Origin: Mesorhizobium shangrilense
GTDB taxonomy: Bacteria; Pseudomonadota; Alphaproteobacteria; Rhizobiales; Rhizobiaceae
DNA length: 64,000 bases
Direction: 5' to 3'
NCBI RefSeq assembly: GCF_028826155.1
Contig: NZ_JAQGPN010000001.1
Location: forward strand, 2,919,501 to 2,983,500
The notes beneath the pieces are model-generated. The model was given only the letters and a program-made list of their open reading frames with translations. It was not told the origin of the DNA and made no database searches. A program made the translations under genes and the position numbers. Positions 17,162-27,400 of this stretch are shown here, one piece after another (the first letter of the stretch is position 1; each line of letters begins with the position of its first letter).

Positions 17162-18337
17162 ATGTTGAACAATGGACGGCAGGACACAAGGGCGAGCAGC
17201 GGCAGCGGACCGCGTGTCGCCGTGCGCGACGTCGCCGACGGCGTCGTCGCCGAATTGTCCGGGCGGTGGACGACGAGGACGGTCAGCAGCATCGACGACG
17301 AGATGCGTGCGCTGGAAGCGTCAAGGACCGCGCTCCCGATGACCATCGACCTGTCGCAGGTGGAGCGTATGGATACGGCCGGGGCCTGGGTCATCGAACG
17401 GCTCGTCGCCGCAAACAGGCGACGCAACGTCGAGACCACCATATCCGGCGCGACAGACACTGCGAAGATTCTGCTCGGCGCCGTTGCGGAAACGGCGGAA
17501 GAGGGACCCTGGACCAAGCCGCCGCGCGGCCCCTTCGATCCGCTGTGGATCTTCGAATCCATCGGTCGCGCCATGTATGCGGGTTTCGGCGACTTCATGG
17601 CGGCGATGTACATTCTCGGCTCGACCATCCGGGGCGCGCAGATGAAGCTCGGCCGGTCGAGTGCGATCAATCCGGCCGCCATCTTCCACCAGATCGACCG
17701 CATGGGCGTCGGCGCCATTCCCGTCGTCGTCCTGATGTCGGGCATCGTCGGCGCTATCGTCGCCCAGCAGGGCGCGTATCAGTTGCGTTACTTCGGGGCC
17801 GAGATCTTCGTTGTCGATCTGGTTGGCATCCTGATCCTGCGGGAACTCGGCGTCCTGATGACGGCCATCATGATCGCCGGCCGCTCCGGCAGCGCCATCA
17901 CCGCCGAGATCGGCTCCATGAAAATGCGCGAGGAGGTCGACGCGCTCACCGTCATTGGCCTCAACCCGGTGGGCGTCCTGGTCTTTCCGCGTCTCGTGGC
18001 GCTCGTGGTCGCCTTGCCCTGCCTGACCATCGCGGCGAACTTCGCGGCGCTCGGCGGTGCCATGCTTGTGGCGTGGTCATATTCCGACATCACGCCCACC
18101 GCCTTCATCGACCGGCTGCGGCCAAGCATCGATCTCAGCACCATCTTCGCCGGCCTGATCAAGGCGCCGTTCATGGCCCTGATCATCGGCATCGTGGCGT
18201 CCGTGGAGGGCATGAAGGTTGGCGGCAGCGCCGAATCGCTCGGCCGTCACGTGACCGCGTCAGTGGTCAAAGCGATCTTCATCGTCGTCATCCTCGACGG
18301 CTTCTTCGCCATCTTCTACGCGGCGATCGATTTTTGA
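17162..18337 (+). CDS. mlaE: STAS-fused MlaE-type ABC permease
   Basis: 391-residue inner-membrane permease of a lipid-transport (Mce/Mla) system. The first ~115 residues form a STAS-like domain (MTIDLSQVERMDTAGAW), doing in cis what MlaB does as a separate protein. The MlaE domain follows with about five or six helices and the conserved LREXG-type loop (ILRELGVLMTAIMIAGRSGSA) and EIGSMKMREEVDAL. The start is the first ATG beyond the antisense epimerase. The stop overlaps mlaF (TGATG). First gene of a four-gene operon. Confidence 0.92.
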   Translation: MLNNGRQDTRASSGSGPRVAVRDVADGVVAELSGRWTTRTVSSIDDEMRALEASRTALPMTIDLSQVERMDTAGAWVIERLVAANRRRNVETTISGATDTAKILLGAVAETAEEGPWTKPPRGPFDPLWIFESIGRAMYAGFGDFMAAMYILGSTIRGAQMKLGRSSAINPAAIFHQIDRMGVGAIPVVVLMSGIVGAIVAQQGAYQLRYFGAEIFVVDLVGILILRELGVLMTAIMIAGRSGSAITAEIGSMKMREEVDALTVIGLNPVGVLVFPRLVALVVALPCLTIAANFAALGGAMLVAWSYSDITPTAFIDRLRPSIDLSTIFAGLIKAPFMALIIGIVASVEGMKVGGSAESLGRHVTASVVKAIFIVVILDGFFAIFYAAIDF

Positions 18338-19158
18338 TGAGCCAGACTTCGTCTCCCATGCCCCGGCCATCTGAGTCGAAAGAAGCCGAAAGAGAGATCG
18401 TCATCTCGGCCCGCGACATCACGGTGGCGTTCGGCAAGAACGTCATCCTCGACGGGCTGGATCTCGACATCTATCGCGGCGAGATCCTGGGTTTCGTCGG
18501 CCCTTCCGGCTCCGGCAAGTCAGTGCTCTTGCGCACCATCCTCGGACTCACCCGCAAGCAGGCCGGAACGATCGAACTCTTCGGCGTCGACGTGGACGAG
18601 GCGACCGAGGCAGAACGCCTGAGGATCGACATGCGTATGGGCGTGCTCTTCCAGCACGGCGCGCTGTTCTCCGCCCTGACGGTGCTGGAGAATGTCCAGG
18701 TGCCGATGCGCGAGTACCTGGACATGCCGAAGAAGCTGATGAACGAGCTCGCGCAGCTCAAGATCGAGCTCGCCGGCCTGCCCCGCGATGCGTCCAGCAA
18801 GTTCCCATCAGAGCTTTCAGGCGGCATGATCAAGCGGGCTGCGCTTGCGCGCGCGCTCGCGCTCGATCCCGATGTCGTCTTTCTCGACGAGCCGACCTCC
18901 GGTCTCGATCCGATCGGCGCCGCGGAGTTCGACGAACTGGTCGCCAAGTTGCGAGACACTATGGGCCTCACCGTCTACATGGTGACGCACGATCTCGACA
19001 GCCTGTTCTCCGTGTGCGACCGCGTGGCGGTTCTCGGCAAGAAGCGGGTGCTTGTCGAGGGGACGATCAGCGACATGCTGGAATGCGATGAACCCTGGGT
19101 GAAATCCTACTTCCGCGGCAAGCGCGCGCGGCAGCTCGATCTGACGGCTCGGAAATAA
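18337..19158 (+). CDS. mlaF: Mla-type ABC transporter ATP-binding protein
   Basis: 273-residue ATPase that powers lipid movement between the membranes. Walker A GPSGSGKS, Q-loop LFQHGALF, signature LSGGMIKRAALARA, Walker B VVFLDEPTSGLDP and switch His in VTHDLD are all intact. GALFSALTVLENVQ is typical of the MlaF branch. The ATG overlaps the mlaE stop and the stop overlaps the mlaD start (TAATG). Confidence 0.95.
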   Translation: MSQTSSPMPRPSESKEAEREIVISARDITVAFGKNVILDGLDLDIYRGEILGFVGPSGSGKSVLLRTILGLTRKQAGTIELFGVDVDEATEAERLRIDMRMGVLFQHGALFSALTVLENVQVPMREYLDMPKKLMNELAQLKIELAGLPRDASSKFPSELSGGMIKRAALARALALDPDVVFLDEPTSGLDPIGAAEFDELVAKLRDTMGLTVYMVTHDLDSLFSVCDRVAVLGKKRVLVEGTISDMLECDEPWVKSYFRGKRARQLDLTARK

Positions 19159-20573
19159 TGGAAACCAAAGCCAACTACGTTGCAGTCGGTATCTTCACGC
19201 TCCTCGCCGCCGTGGCCGCGTTTGCATTCGTGTACTGGACGGCGGGCGTCGGCGAACGGGGAGAAACGGCGGCCTTGCGGGTGCTTATCCCCGGCTCCGC
19301 GTCGGGGCTCGGCCGCGGCAGCGCCGTCCTGTTCAACGGTATCAAGGTGGGCGACGTCCAGCGCGTTTATATCGATCCGAAGAACCCCAACGCGGCGATC
19401 GCGGACACGTTGATCGACCGCAACACGCCACTGACGCGATCCACCCAGGCCGACATCGGCCTGGCGGGACTGACCGGGCAGGCGAATGTCGAGCTGAAGG
19501 GTGGAAATGCGCAGGAAATGCGCCTTCTCGACGAAGCCGAGGAAGCCGGCGTCACTGCCGAAATCAGCGCCAACCCGTCTGCGGTCACGAACCTGCTGCA
19601 GACCGCCCAGACCATATTCACGCGCGCCGACAATGTGCTCAACGGCCTCGAAGGATTCGTGAAGGAGGCGCGCGGACCGCTGACCGACACCGTGAAGAAC
19701 GCCGAGAAATTCTCCCAGGCGCTGGCCAACAATTCCGACGGCGTCGACAGGTTTCTCGACAGCGTAAGTACGCTTTCGACCCAGCTTCAGGCGGTGTCCG
19801 GCCAGCTCGATTCGACCCTGAAGTCGGCCAAGGGCCTGATCGATTCGGTCGACAGGGAACAGGTCGCGCAGATCGTCCGGAACACCGAGGCCCTTACCAG
19901 GAACCTCAACGAGACCGGCGCCCGACTCGATGGCGTCGTCAGCGACGTCCAGGGCGCCGTGAAGTCGATCAACGAGTTTGCCGGCAACGCCCGCAGCACG
20001 CTTGAGAAGGTCGACGGCATCGTCGCGTCGGTCGATCCGAACGACGTCAAGCAGGTGATCGCCGACGTCAAGTCCGCGACGTCCGAGGCGGGCAAGGCGA
20101 TCACCAATTTCCGCAGCGCCAGCGAATCGGCCAACAGGGCGGCGACGGACGTCTCCAAATTCACCGACAGATTTTCCCGACGCTCCGAGGATATCGACAA
20201 GATTGTGAGCGACGCGCAACAGTTCGCAGAACGGATCAATAAGGCATCGGTTCGCGTCGACGGCATCCTTGCCAAGCTTGATGGCCTGCTCGGCGACGAG
20301 AACACGCAGAGCGTGATGGTGGACCTGCGCGAGACGCTCAACGCCTACAAGAAGGTCGCCGACACGCTGAACGCGCGCATGGGCACGATCACCGACAACC
20401 TCGCGCGCTTCTCCAGCCAGGGTCTGCGCAACGTCGAGGCATTCGTGAGCGAGGGTCGCCGCTCAATCAGCCGGATCGAGCAGGCGATCACCGACTTCGA
20501 GCGCAACCCTCAGCGTATCATTAGCGGTGGAGAGGGCGACGTCCGCCAGTATGACGGGAGGGCCCGGCGTTGA
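19158..20573 (+). CDS. mlaD: MCE-domain substrate-binding protein MlaD
   Basis: 471-residue periplasmic lipid-binding protein anchored by an N-terminal helix (about 7-28). One MCE domain follows at about 38-115, with GSASGLGRGSAVLFNGIKVG. The remaining ~350 residues are helical, coiled-coil forming and rich in TAQTIFTRADN/LDGVVSDVQ-type patterns. This is longer than E. coli MlaD and suggests a tunnel or needle-like extension, as in other long MCE proteins. No sequence shift or break is visible. Confidence 0.92.
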   Translation: METKANYVAVGIFTLLAAVAAFAFVYWTAGVGERGETAALRVLIPGSASGLGRGSAVLFNGIKVGDVQRVYIDPKNPNAAIADTLIDRNTPLTRSTQADIGLAGLTGQANVELKGGNAQEMRLLDEAEEAGVTAEISANPSAVTNLLQTAQTIFTRADNVLNGLEGFVKEARGPLTDTVKNAEKFSQALANNSDGVDRFLDSVSTLSTQLQAVSGQLDSTLKSAKGLIDSVDREQVAQIVRNTEALTRNLNETGARLDGVVSDVQGAVKSINEFAGNARSTLEKVDGIVASVDPNDVKQVIADVKSATSEAGKAITNFRSASESANRAATDVSKFTDRFSRRSEDIDKIVSDAQQFAERINKASVRVDGILAKLDGLLGDENTQSVMVDLRETLNAYKKVADTLNARMGTITDNLARFSSQGLRNVEAFVSEGRRSISRIEQAITDFERNPQRIISGGEGDVRQYDGRARR

Positions 20574-20646
20574 CTTTGATGGATCATCATTCCAAGAGTT
20601 TTTACGACTGTGCGGTGCTGCCGCGCTGATGATGCGAGGCCACCGG

Positions 20647-21240
20647 GTGACGCGAGCCGCCTTGATCGTTGCAATCACCGCCACTGCGCTCGTGGCGCCA
20701 GGCTGTGCATTGTTGAGGGCTCCGCAGCCTCTCGACACCTATGAGCTTTCCGCGCCGGATGTGACAAACCCTGGTGGACGCAGCCGCGCCCAGATCCTGA
20801 TCGCCGAGCCGACCGCACTGAAGGCGCTCGACGGGCAGAACATCGTGGTCAAGCCGTCGCCGGGAACGATCCAGTTCCTGAAGGGCGCGCAATGGGCCGA
20901 TCGGCTTCCGAAGATCGTGCAAGCCCGCTTGGCCGAGACGTTCCAGAAATCCGGCAAGTTCGGGGGCGTCGGCAAGCCGGGCGAGGGGCTTGCGATCGAC
21001 TATCAGGTGATCGCAGAGATTCGCGCCTTCGACGTTCGCGTGAGCGGCGGCTCCCGCGCCAATGTCGAGATATTCGTCAAGCTGCTTAACGACCGCAATG
21101 GCGTCGTCCGCGCCTCGCGCACATTCGAAGCCTCCAGTCCTGCTGGCGGCCCGGCCAATGACGATTTTATCGCCGCGCTCGACCGAGCCTTCGGCGAGGC
21201 CGCCGGCGACATCGTCGACTGGACAGAATCAACCATCTGA
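20647..21240 (+). CDS. ABC-type transport auxiliary lipoprotein (PqiC-like)
   Basis: 197-residue lipoprotein of the ABC_trans_aux family. The signal ends in lipobox VAPGC, with Cys about residue 20 from the chosen start, followed by the family's DTYELSAP opening and a C-terminal FEASSPAGG...DDFIAALDRAFG region. I chose GTG at 20647 because GAGG lies 7 bases upstream; ATGs at 20629 and 20632 are alternatives. As fourth gene of the mla operon it would be the outer-membrane partner of the MCE protein, as PqiC is for PqiB. Confidence 0.85.
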   Translation: MTRAALIVAITATALVAPGCALLRAPQPLDTYELSAPDVTNPGGRSRAQILIAEPTALKALDGQNIVVKPSPGTIQFLKGAQWADRLPKIVQARLAETFQKSGKFGGVGKPGEGLAIDYQVIAEIRAFDVRVSGGSRANVEIFVKLLNDRNGVVRASRTFEASSPAGGPANDDFIAALDRAFGEAAGDIVDWTESTI

Positions 21241-21366
21241 AAACGAATGGCCGACGCCGCTGGCGCGGGTCTGTAGCACGGCTTGGAACACACGTCGGAC
21301 CGCTCTGCGAGCGTTGAGTCTGACGCTCGGGCGTGACTGGGTGCGACCATCAGCGACCACCCCAAG

Positions 21367-21394
21367 AAGGGCGGGATTGTCTCCCGCCCTTTTT
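21367..21394 (+). terminator. Rho-independent terminator of the mla operon
   Basis: GGGCGGGA-TTGTC-TCCCGCCC followed by TTTTT, 129 bases after the lipoprotein stop. The complementary strand gives a stem followed by TTCTT, so it may also end the convergent gpr transcript. Confidence 0.9.
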
Positions 21395-21412
21395 CGTTCA
21401 ACGCCTTGCGGC

Positions 21413-24400
21413 CTACGACAGCCTTCCGGCCGCGTGGGCCAGCATCGTGTAGACCTTGCCGGTATCGGAGGTGAGATAGGTCTGCGTCATGATGTTGTCG
21501 CGGTCGCTGCGTGCGACATCCTTCAGCAAAGTCTCGAAGTCGTCGCAGTACCGATCCACCGCGACGCGGAACTCGCTGTCCGACTGATACTTGCGGCGGA
21601 TCTCGTCAAAGGTCTGCTGGCCCTTCAGCGTGTAGAGACGGCGCGTGAACACGTCGCGCTCGCCACGGCGGTAGCGATCCCAAAGCTCGATGGAGATCTC
21701 GTGGTCGATCGCCCTGGCAATATCCACCGACAGGGAGTTCAGCGACTCGACCACGTGGAGTGGGGAGCGCTCCGGCTGCGTCGGCTTGGCCGGCGCCGGG
21801 GCGCGCTTGGCCGGCGTCGCCTCATCGCGGGACGCCTCGCGCAGCAGGTCACGGACCCATCCGCCGGCTTGGGCCACGTTGCCGTTCTCGCGCGGGCGCG
21901 GCGCGGCGGGGGCGACCGTCGCGGGCATCGCTGCCTCTTCGGTCAGGGAACCGCGCAGTTGAGGAGCCGATGCGAGTGATGGTGACGCGCTCTGGCGTGC
22001 GGGCTGTGGCGCAGCCGGCTGCGGGGCGGCGGGCTTTGGCGGCCGAGGAGCTTCGGGCAGGCGCGGCTGCGGCTGCGACGGAGCTTGCTTTTGCGTCCGA
22101 GCTTCCTCCGCGACGTCCACCGGGCGACCGGTTTTCGCAACGATATTGGACAGTTCCTTGAGCGCGTTGATCTGCTCGGTGACGGCCCGGCGAATCGCGC
22201 TGGTCGATTCCTTGGCCTCGACCGGCATGTCGAGCACGCCCTTGCGCAGTTCGGCGCGCGTCTCTTCCAGATCGCTGCGGATCGAGCCTGCGGTACGGCG
22301 GATCTCGTCCGTCGCGTCCGCAAAGCGTCGGGTGGCGGAATCGATGACCTCGGCCATCGCGGCACGGATGTGCTCGGTCGATTCCTTCGTACGACCCTCC
22401 GCCTTGTCCAGCGCCGAGCCGACGAGGTTGTCGAAGGACTTCATCGTCCGCTCGATCTCCTCCGACTTCTTGACCAGGCCGACCGCAAGGGCTTCCAGCG
22501 CCGCCTGACGATCGTCGAGCGTGCTGACAAGATGCGACTGGGCCGAACCCAGCAGGTCGGATGCGCCGGACAGAACCCGCGTATGCTCCTCGAAACGGCT
22601 GGCGATGCTCGCCACCTCCTTCAGCGTGCGCGACGACACGTCAGTCAGGCGGCTTGCATTGGAATCGATCAGCCGGGCAGAGCTCGAGAAGGTCTGCGCC
22701 GCCCGTTCGGTTGCTTCGGCGAAGTGCTGTGTCGTCTGCGACAGGCGCTCGTCGACACCCGACAGGCTCTTGTCCGCCAGATCGATGAGTTCCGACAACT
22801 GCCCGTTGGAGGCCGTCAGGCGCTCAAGCAGCTCGGAAACGCTGCCCGACAGGGTGTCGCGCGCGCCGCTCACGGCGGAGATGGTCTCTTCCGTGCGGCT
22901 GACCAGCGCGTCCACCAGGGCCGCGTTTTCGGCCTTCAGCCGTTCGGTCGTCTGCTGCGTGACTGCCTCGATCCTCTTCTGCAGCTCGACGCCGCCTTCG
23001 GTGAAGCGTTCGACCAGCGGCTTGGCGGACTCGTCCAGGATCTTGCCGATTTCCGCGGTGCGGTTGGCCAGCATCTGGTTCAACTCGCGGGTGTTCTCGC
23101 CGATGGTCTTTGCGGCGTCGTTGGTGGTCTGGGTGATATGCTGGCCGACCGCCGAGAACGTCTCGGCGACCACGCCGACCCGGGCTGCGAGCTGCTGCTC
23201 GCTCCTGGCGATCTGCTCCTCCACCTTCTGTCCGGCAGTGGAGGCCGCTTCGGTGAGGCGCTGCTGCGCCGCGGCAAGATCGTCGACCATCTGCGAGGCG
23301 ACAGCGCGCGCGCTTTCGCCCAGCCGGCCGTCGGCCTGCGCCAGGCGCTGACCGATCACTTCTAGGCGCGTGTCGAAGTCCGTCGCGCTTTGCGCCGCAC
23401 GGCTTGCAAGGCGCTCGTCGGCCTCTGTCAGCACCTTCTCCAGGTCAGCGGCGCGGACGCCGATCGTTTCACGCGCGGTCTCGGACTGCACGACGATCAG
23501 ACGATGCGCATCGTCGATGGCGCTGGCGAACTGCCCGACCTGCTGTCCGAGCTTGGCGGCGGTCTGCTCGGTCTGGACAACGATGCGCTTCTGCGCTTCG
23601 TCGACAGCCCGCGTGATCTCCCCGGCGCGATCGCCGAGCTGCTGCGCCGTCTGCTCGGCCCGCTCGGCCAGGCGCTGCTCCGCGGCATCGAAGACCTTCG
23701 AGACGTCGCCGACACGGTCGCCCATCACGGCTGCGCTTGCCTCTACGCGGCTTGCAATCGCCTTGTCGGCGTCCTCGAAGACCTTGCCGAGGTCCACCGC
23801 GCGCTGCGACAGCGCATCGGCCGTGTCGCCGACGCGTTTCGACAGCGTCTCGTCGGCATCCGTGAACGACTTGACGATCTCGCCGGCCCGGCGGGCGAGC
23901 GCGCTGGCGCTTTCCACGGCGCGCGCCACGAGCCTCTGATCGGCATCGTCGAACGCCTTGACGATGTCGCCAGCACGGAGGTTGACCGCGCTGGCCGTCT
24001 CGTCGATGCGTGAAACCAGCTTGCCATCGGCTTCTTCGAACAGCTTGGCGAATTCGGCGAGCCGCTCGGCCAGGCTTCCGGCCACCTGGTCCGCGTTCTC
24101 GGCCATGCTGCGCGCGCTGCTGGAGACGCGCTCCGACAACCGCCGTTCGGCATCGTCGAACGAGCCCGATATCTCGGCCGCTCTTGCCGCCATCGCGGCG
24201 CCCATTTCATCGGCGCGCGCGGCAAGCGCCTGCGATGCCTGTTCAGCCCGATCGGAGAATTTGAGATCGGCCGCCTCGAACGCCTGGGTGATTTCCGTCG
24301 CCCGGGAGGCGAGGATGCCGGCGGCCTCGTCCGCACGGGTGAGCAGCGACTGCGACGTAACCTCCGTCCGGTCTGCGATCTTCTGGTCGGCGGCTTCGAA

Positions 24401-27400
24401 GGCGCGCTGCAGCTCGTAGACGCGGCCGGCGATCGATTCGGCGGCTTCCTGGTTGCGCGTGGTGATGATGTTGGCGACGTTCTCGGCGCGGCCGACAAGG
24501 CGTGTTTCGACGTCTTCGAAGGTTTGGGCGATCTCGGTCGTCCGCTGGAGCAGGGCGTTGGCAGTCGCCTCGGCGCGCTCGGCCAGCTGCCGGTCGGCGT
24601 CGCTGAAGGCGGTACCGGCCTCTGTGGTCAGCATCCTGGTGACTTCGAGCACCTTTTCGCGCAGCGCACCGGCGGCCGTCAGGGCGCTGCTCTCGAGAAC
24701 CGAGCGGATGCGGTCGATGCCGCTGGCAAGCGCCCGCTCCAGCGTCTCGGTGCGTTCCTCGACCACGCCCGTCTGCTGCCGGAACGCCTGTTCGATGCGC
24801 TCGACGTCGGCTTCCACGGCCTGGGTCAGTTCCTGACGGCGGTCGGCCAGCGCTTCCACATGCGAAGCCATGGCCCGTTCCATGTCCTCGCGGGAGGCAG
24901 CCAGGCTCGCGAAGTCGCGTTCGAACGCCTCGGTGAGGATACCGCGGCCTTCCGCGATCTGCCGGGCCTGATCGGCCACCATGCCGTCGATGAGCGACTT
25001 GCTGTCGTTGAGCTTTTGCAGGTCGGCCTCGAGGGCGCGCCTGAGGATGTCGCGACCCTTCGACAGCTGCTCGACCTGCCCCGAAACCAGGCCGTCGATG
25101 CTCGCGCGGCTCTCGTTCAGCTTGGCAAGATCTTCCTCCAGCGCAGCCTTCAGCACGCCGCGGCCTTCGGCGAGGTGCTGCACCTGCGAGGCGACGAGCC
25201 CGTCGATCTCGGCGCGGCTGGCCGACAGCTTGCGCAGGTCGGCTTCCAGCGCGCGCCTCAGGATGTCGCGGCCCTGGGCCAAGCGCTCGACCTGGCCGGT
25301 GATGATGCCGTCGAGACCGGCGCGGCTGTCGCCGAGCTTGGCGAGGTCGTCCTCCAGCGCGCGCTGCAGCGCCGCCCGGCCCTCGGCGAGGTTCTGCACC
25401 TGCTTCACGGCCAGCGCATCGATCTCAGTCCGGCTCTCGTTCAGCTTGGCGAGATCCTCCTCCAGCACCCGCCGGAGCAGCTCCCTGCCTTCGGAGAGAC
25501 GCTTGACCTGGACGGCCGTCAGCCCCTCGATCTCGGAGCGGCTGTCGCTGAGCTTGGCGAGATCATCCTCGAGCGCCTGCTTGAGCGAATCGCGGCCCTC
25601 CGCCAAGCTCTGCACGTGGCTGGAGACCAGTCCGTCAATTTCCGCCCGGCTTGCGGTGAGCTTGGCGAGATCGTCCTCAAGGGCCCGCATCATCGCCTGG
25701 CGACCTTCGGCAAACTGCTGCACCTGAGCGGCCGCGAGGCCGTCGATCTCGGCGCGAGTCTCGCCGATCTTGGCCAGATCGGCTTCCAGCGCGCGTTTCA
25801 GGATGTCGCGGCCCTCGGCCAGGCGCTCGACCTGGCCGGCGACGATGCTGTCGATGCCCATACGGCTTTCGGCCAGCTTCTGCAGGTCGTCCTCGAGGGC
25901 GCGCTTCAGCACATCGCGGCCCTCGGCCACCAGCTGGACGTGGGCGGCCGCCAGGCCGTCGATCTCCGCCCGCGTGGCGCTGAGCTTCTGCAGATCGGCT
26001 TCCAGCGCACGCTTGAGAATGTCACGTCCTTCCGCGAGGCGCTCGACCTGTCCGGCGACAATGCCGTCGATGCTGCTACGGCTCTCGCCGAGCTTCTGCA
26101 GATCGTCTTCCAGCGCCTTGCCCAGCATCGCCCGCCCATCGGCGAGCGACTGCTCGAACTGTTGCACCTGGGTGCTGAAGGCCTGGTCCAGATTGCGGCG
26201 AGTGGCCTCGAGCTTGGCGAGGTCCTGGTCGAGGGCATTGCCCAGCAGCGCGCGTCCGCCGGCCAGCGCCTGTTCGAACTGGCCCGCCTGCGCGGCGACC
26301 GCATCGGTCATCTCCTGGCGCGCTGCAGCGAGCTTCTGAAGGTCGTCCTCGACGGCGCGACCGAGAAGGGCGCGGCCCTCGCCAAAACTCTGCTCCAGCC
26401 GGCCGATATGGCCCGAAAACGTCTCATCGACCTGGCCGCGGGCCTCGTTGAGACGGGACAGATCGGATTCCAGCGCACGCTTGAGGATGTCGCGACCTTC
26501 CGCCAGGCGCTCGACCTGGCCGGCGACGATGCCATCGATGCTCTTACGGCTATCCGCCAGCTTCTCGAGGTCGTTCTCCAGCGCCTTGCTGAGCAGCTCG
26601 CGACCTTCGGCGAGGGCGTTGGTGAGCAGGGTTCGGCCTTCGGCGAGTTTTTCCGCCTGTCCGACGACCAGGCCATCGATCTCGGCGCGCGTGTTGGCGA
26701 GCTTGCTCAGATCCGCCTCTAGGGCGCGCCTGAGTATATCGCGTCCCTGCGCGAGCTTCTCCACCTGACCGGCCACGATGCCGTCGATGCTGGTGCGGCT
26801 TTCCGACAGCTTGTTCAGATCCGCTTCGAGCGCATTGGCGAGTAGGGTGCGGCCCTCCGCGAGCTGGTTCACATGCGTCTTCACCGACTGCTCGATGGAT
26901 TCGCGCGTCTGCTCCAGGCTGGAGAGATTGGCATTCAGCGCCTCGGCAAGGCTCGTACGTCCCTCGGCAATCCTGTGCAGATGGCCGTCGAGCGAGGCGT
27001 CGATGGCGCCCCGCGCCTCGCCGACCTTCTTGAGGTCCTCGTCAAGCGCTTGGGCGAGCATCGTCCGGCCTTCGGCGAACTTGATCACCTGCATTCCGAT
27101 CGCTTCGTCGATCCGTGCGCGTCCGTCGGTCAGCTTCTCAAGGTCGTCCTGCAGCATCGCCGTCATGCGGTCGCGGCTCTCGGCGAAGCGCTGCGCGTGG
27201 TACTCGATGGAGGAGTCGACCTCGGACCGTGCTTCCTCCATCTTCTTGAGATCGGCATCTAGCGCGTGTGCGATCATGTTGCGGCCTGCTTCGAGGCGGC
27301 CGGCGAAATCGGATGCACGGGCCTCGAGCATGGCCGACGTGGAAGTGACGAGTTCGCTCATCTCCACGCCGATGCGGTTGCGGCTCTCGTCGATCAGATT

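Noticed and set aside
16099..17745. 548-codon version of the dipeptide epimerase
   Set aside because: The upstream extension is antisense to mlaE; the family begins at about 17079 and the protein has normal length from there.
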